Source of the DNA: Streptosporangiaceae bacterium NEAU-GS5
GTDB taxonomy: Bacteria > Actinomycetota > Actinomycetes > Streptosporangiales > Streptosporangiaceae
DNA: 64,000 nt
Reading direction: 5' to 3'
Assembly (NCBI GenBank): GCA_017592665.1
Contig: JAGFNW010000003.1
Span: 420,309 to 484,308 of the forward strand
Shown here: in pieces, positions 63,996 through 64,000 of the stretch
Numbering within the stretch: the stretch's first letter is position 1
Layout: each line of letters opens with the position of its first letter
Made by a program: the position numbers and the translations under genes
The notes under the pieces: model-generated
The model's input: only the letters and a program-made list of their open reading frames with translations
Told to the model about the DNA's origin: nothing
The model's database searches: none

Positions 63996-64000
63996 CGCTG

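Overview
High-GC actinobacterial chromosome. Many GTG starts, tightly overlapping operons, secreted polysaccharide-active enzymes with CBM2, ricin or SP-linker modules, ABC sugar uptake without its own ATPase, and a remnant of an actinobacterial integrative element (DUF2637 gene, tRNA-Ile att fragment) point to a soil Streptosporangiaceae-like or related actinomycete. That placement is inference; there is no rRNA here.

Layout. 0-10 kb: the tail of an NPCBM-like secreted protein, a secreted GH5 mannanase (with a LacI-type operator upstream), a divergent AraC regulator / MDR oxidoreductase pair, a PPOX-fold protein, a secreted zinc metallopeptidase with an Asp-rich tail, a TetR / DUF4386 pair with paired operators, and membrane or secreted proteins of unknown role. 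10.3-19.2 kb: one stress and proteostasis operon, dnaK-grpE-cbpA(dnaJ)-cbpM-clpB-thioredoxin-(cNMP + TrxR-like fusion)-DUF1931 histone-fold protein. 19.3-25 kb: an aromatic-acid-exporter-like protein, a ricin-type lectin, a lipoprotein, a BNR sialidase-like protein and several gene scraps (LuxR ATPase, ParB-like, YnfA, FAD oxidoreductase). 25.1-37.4 kb: a rhamnoside-use operon read leftwards (solute-binding lipoprotein, two permeases, cytosolic GH78, alpha/beta hydrolase, GH3, secreted GH78) with a divergent LacI regulator and two palindromic operators. 37.5-41.5 kb: an MmyB-type regulator and an aldo/keto reductase, each with an apparent one-base frameshift, two SDRs, and a decayed end.

41.9-64 kb is a mobile defence island. 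It begins at a 43-nt 3' piece of tRNA-Ile (an att-type scar) followed by integrative-element genes, including a DUF2637 gene. It ends in a tyrosine-recombinase pseudogene fused to a second, truncated DUF2637 copy. Two defence-type operons face each other inside. On the + strand, 43.3-50.5 kb, is a four-gene Wadjet/MukBEF-like SMC system in the unusual order D-A-B-C (Toprim nuclease first, SMC ATPase last). On the - strand, 61.9-50.7 kb, is a four-gene DISARM-like operon: a 1568-residue fusion of a GHKL (Hsp90/sacsin-like) ATPase with an SF2 helicase, a NERD nuclease-SF1 helicase, a DrmA-like helicase and a DrmB-like DUF1998 protein, with no methyltransferase or DrmC in view. The DISARM-like operon with its GHKL-helicase fusion is the best candidate for an undescribed system; the D-first Wadjet-like operon is second.
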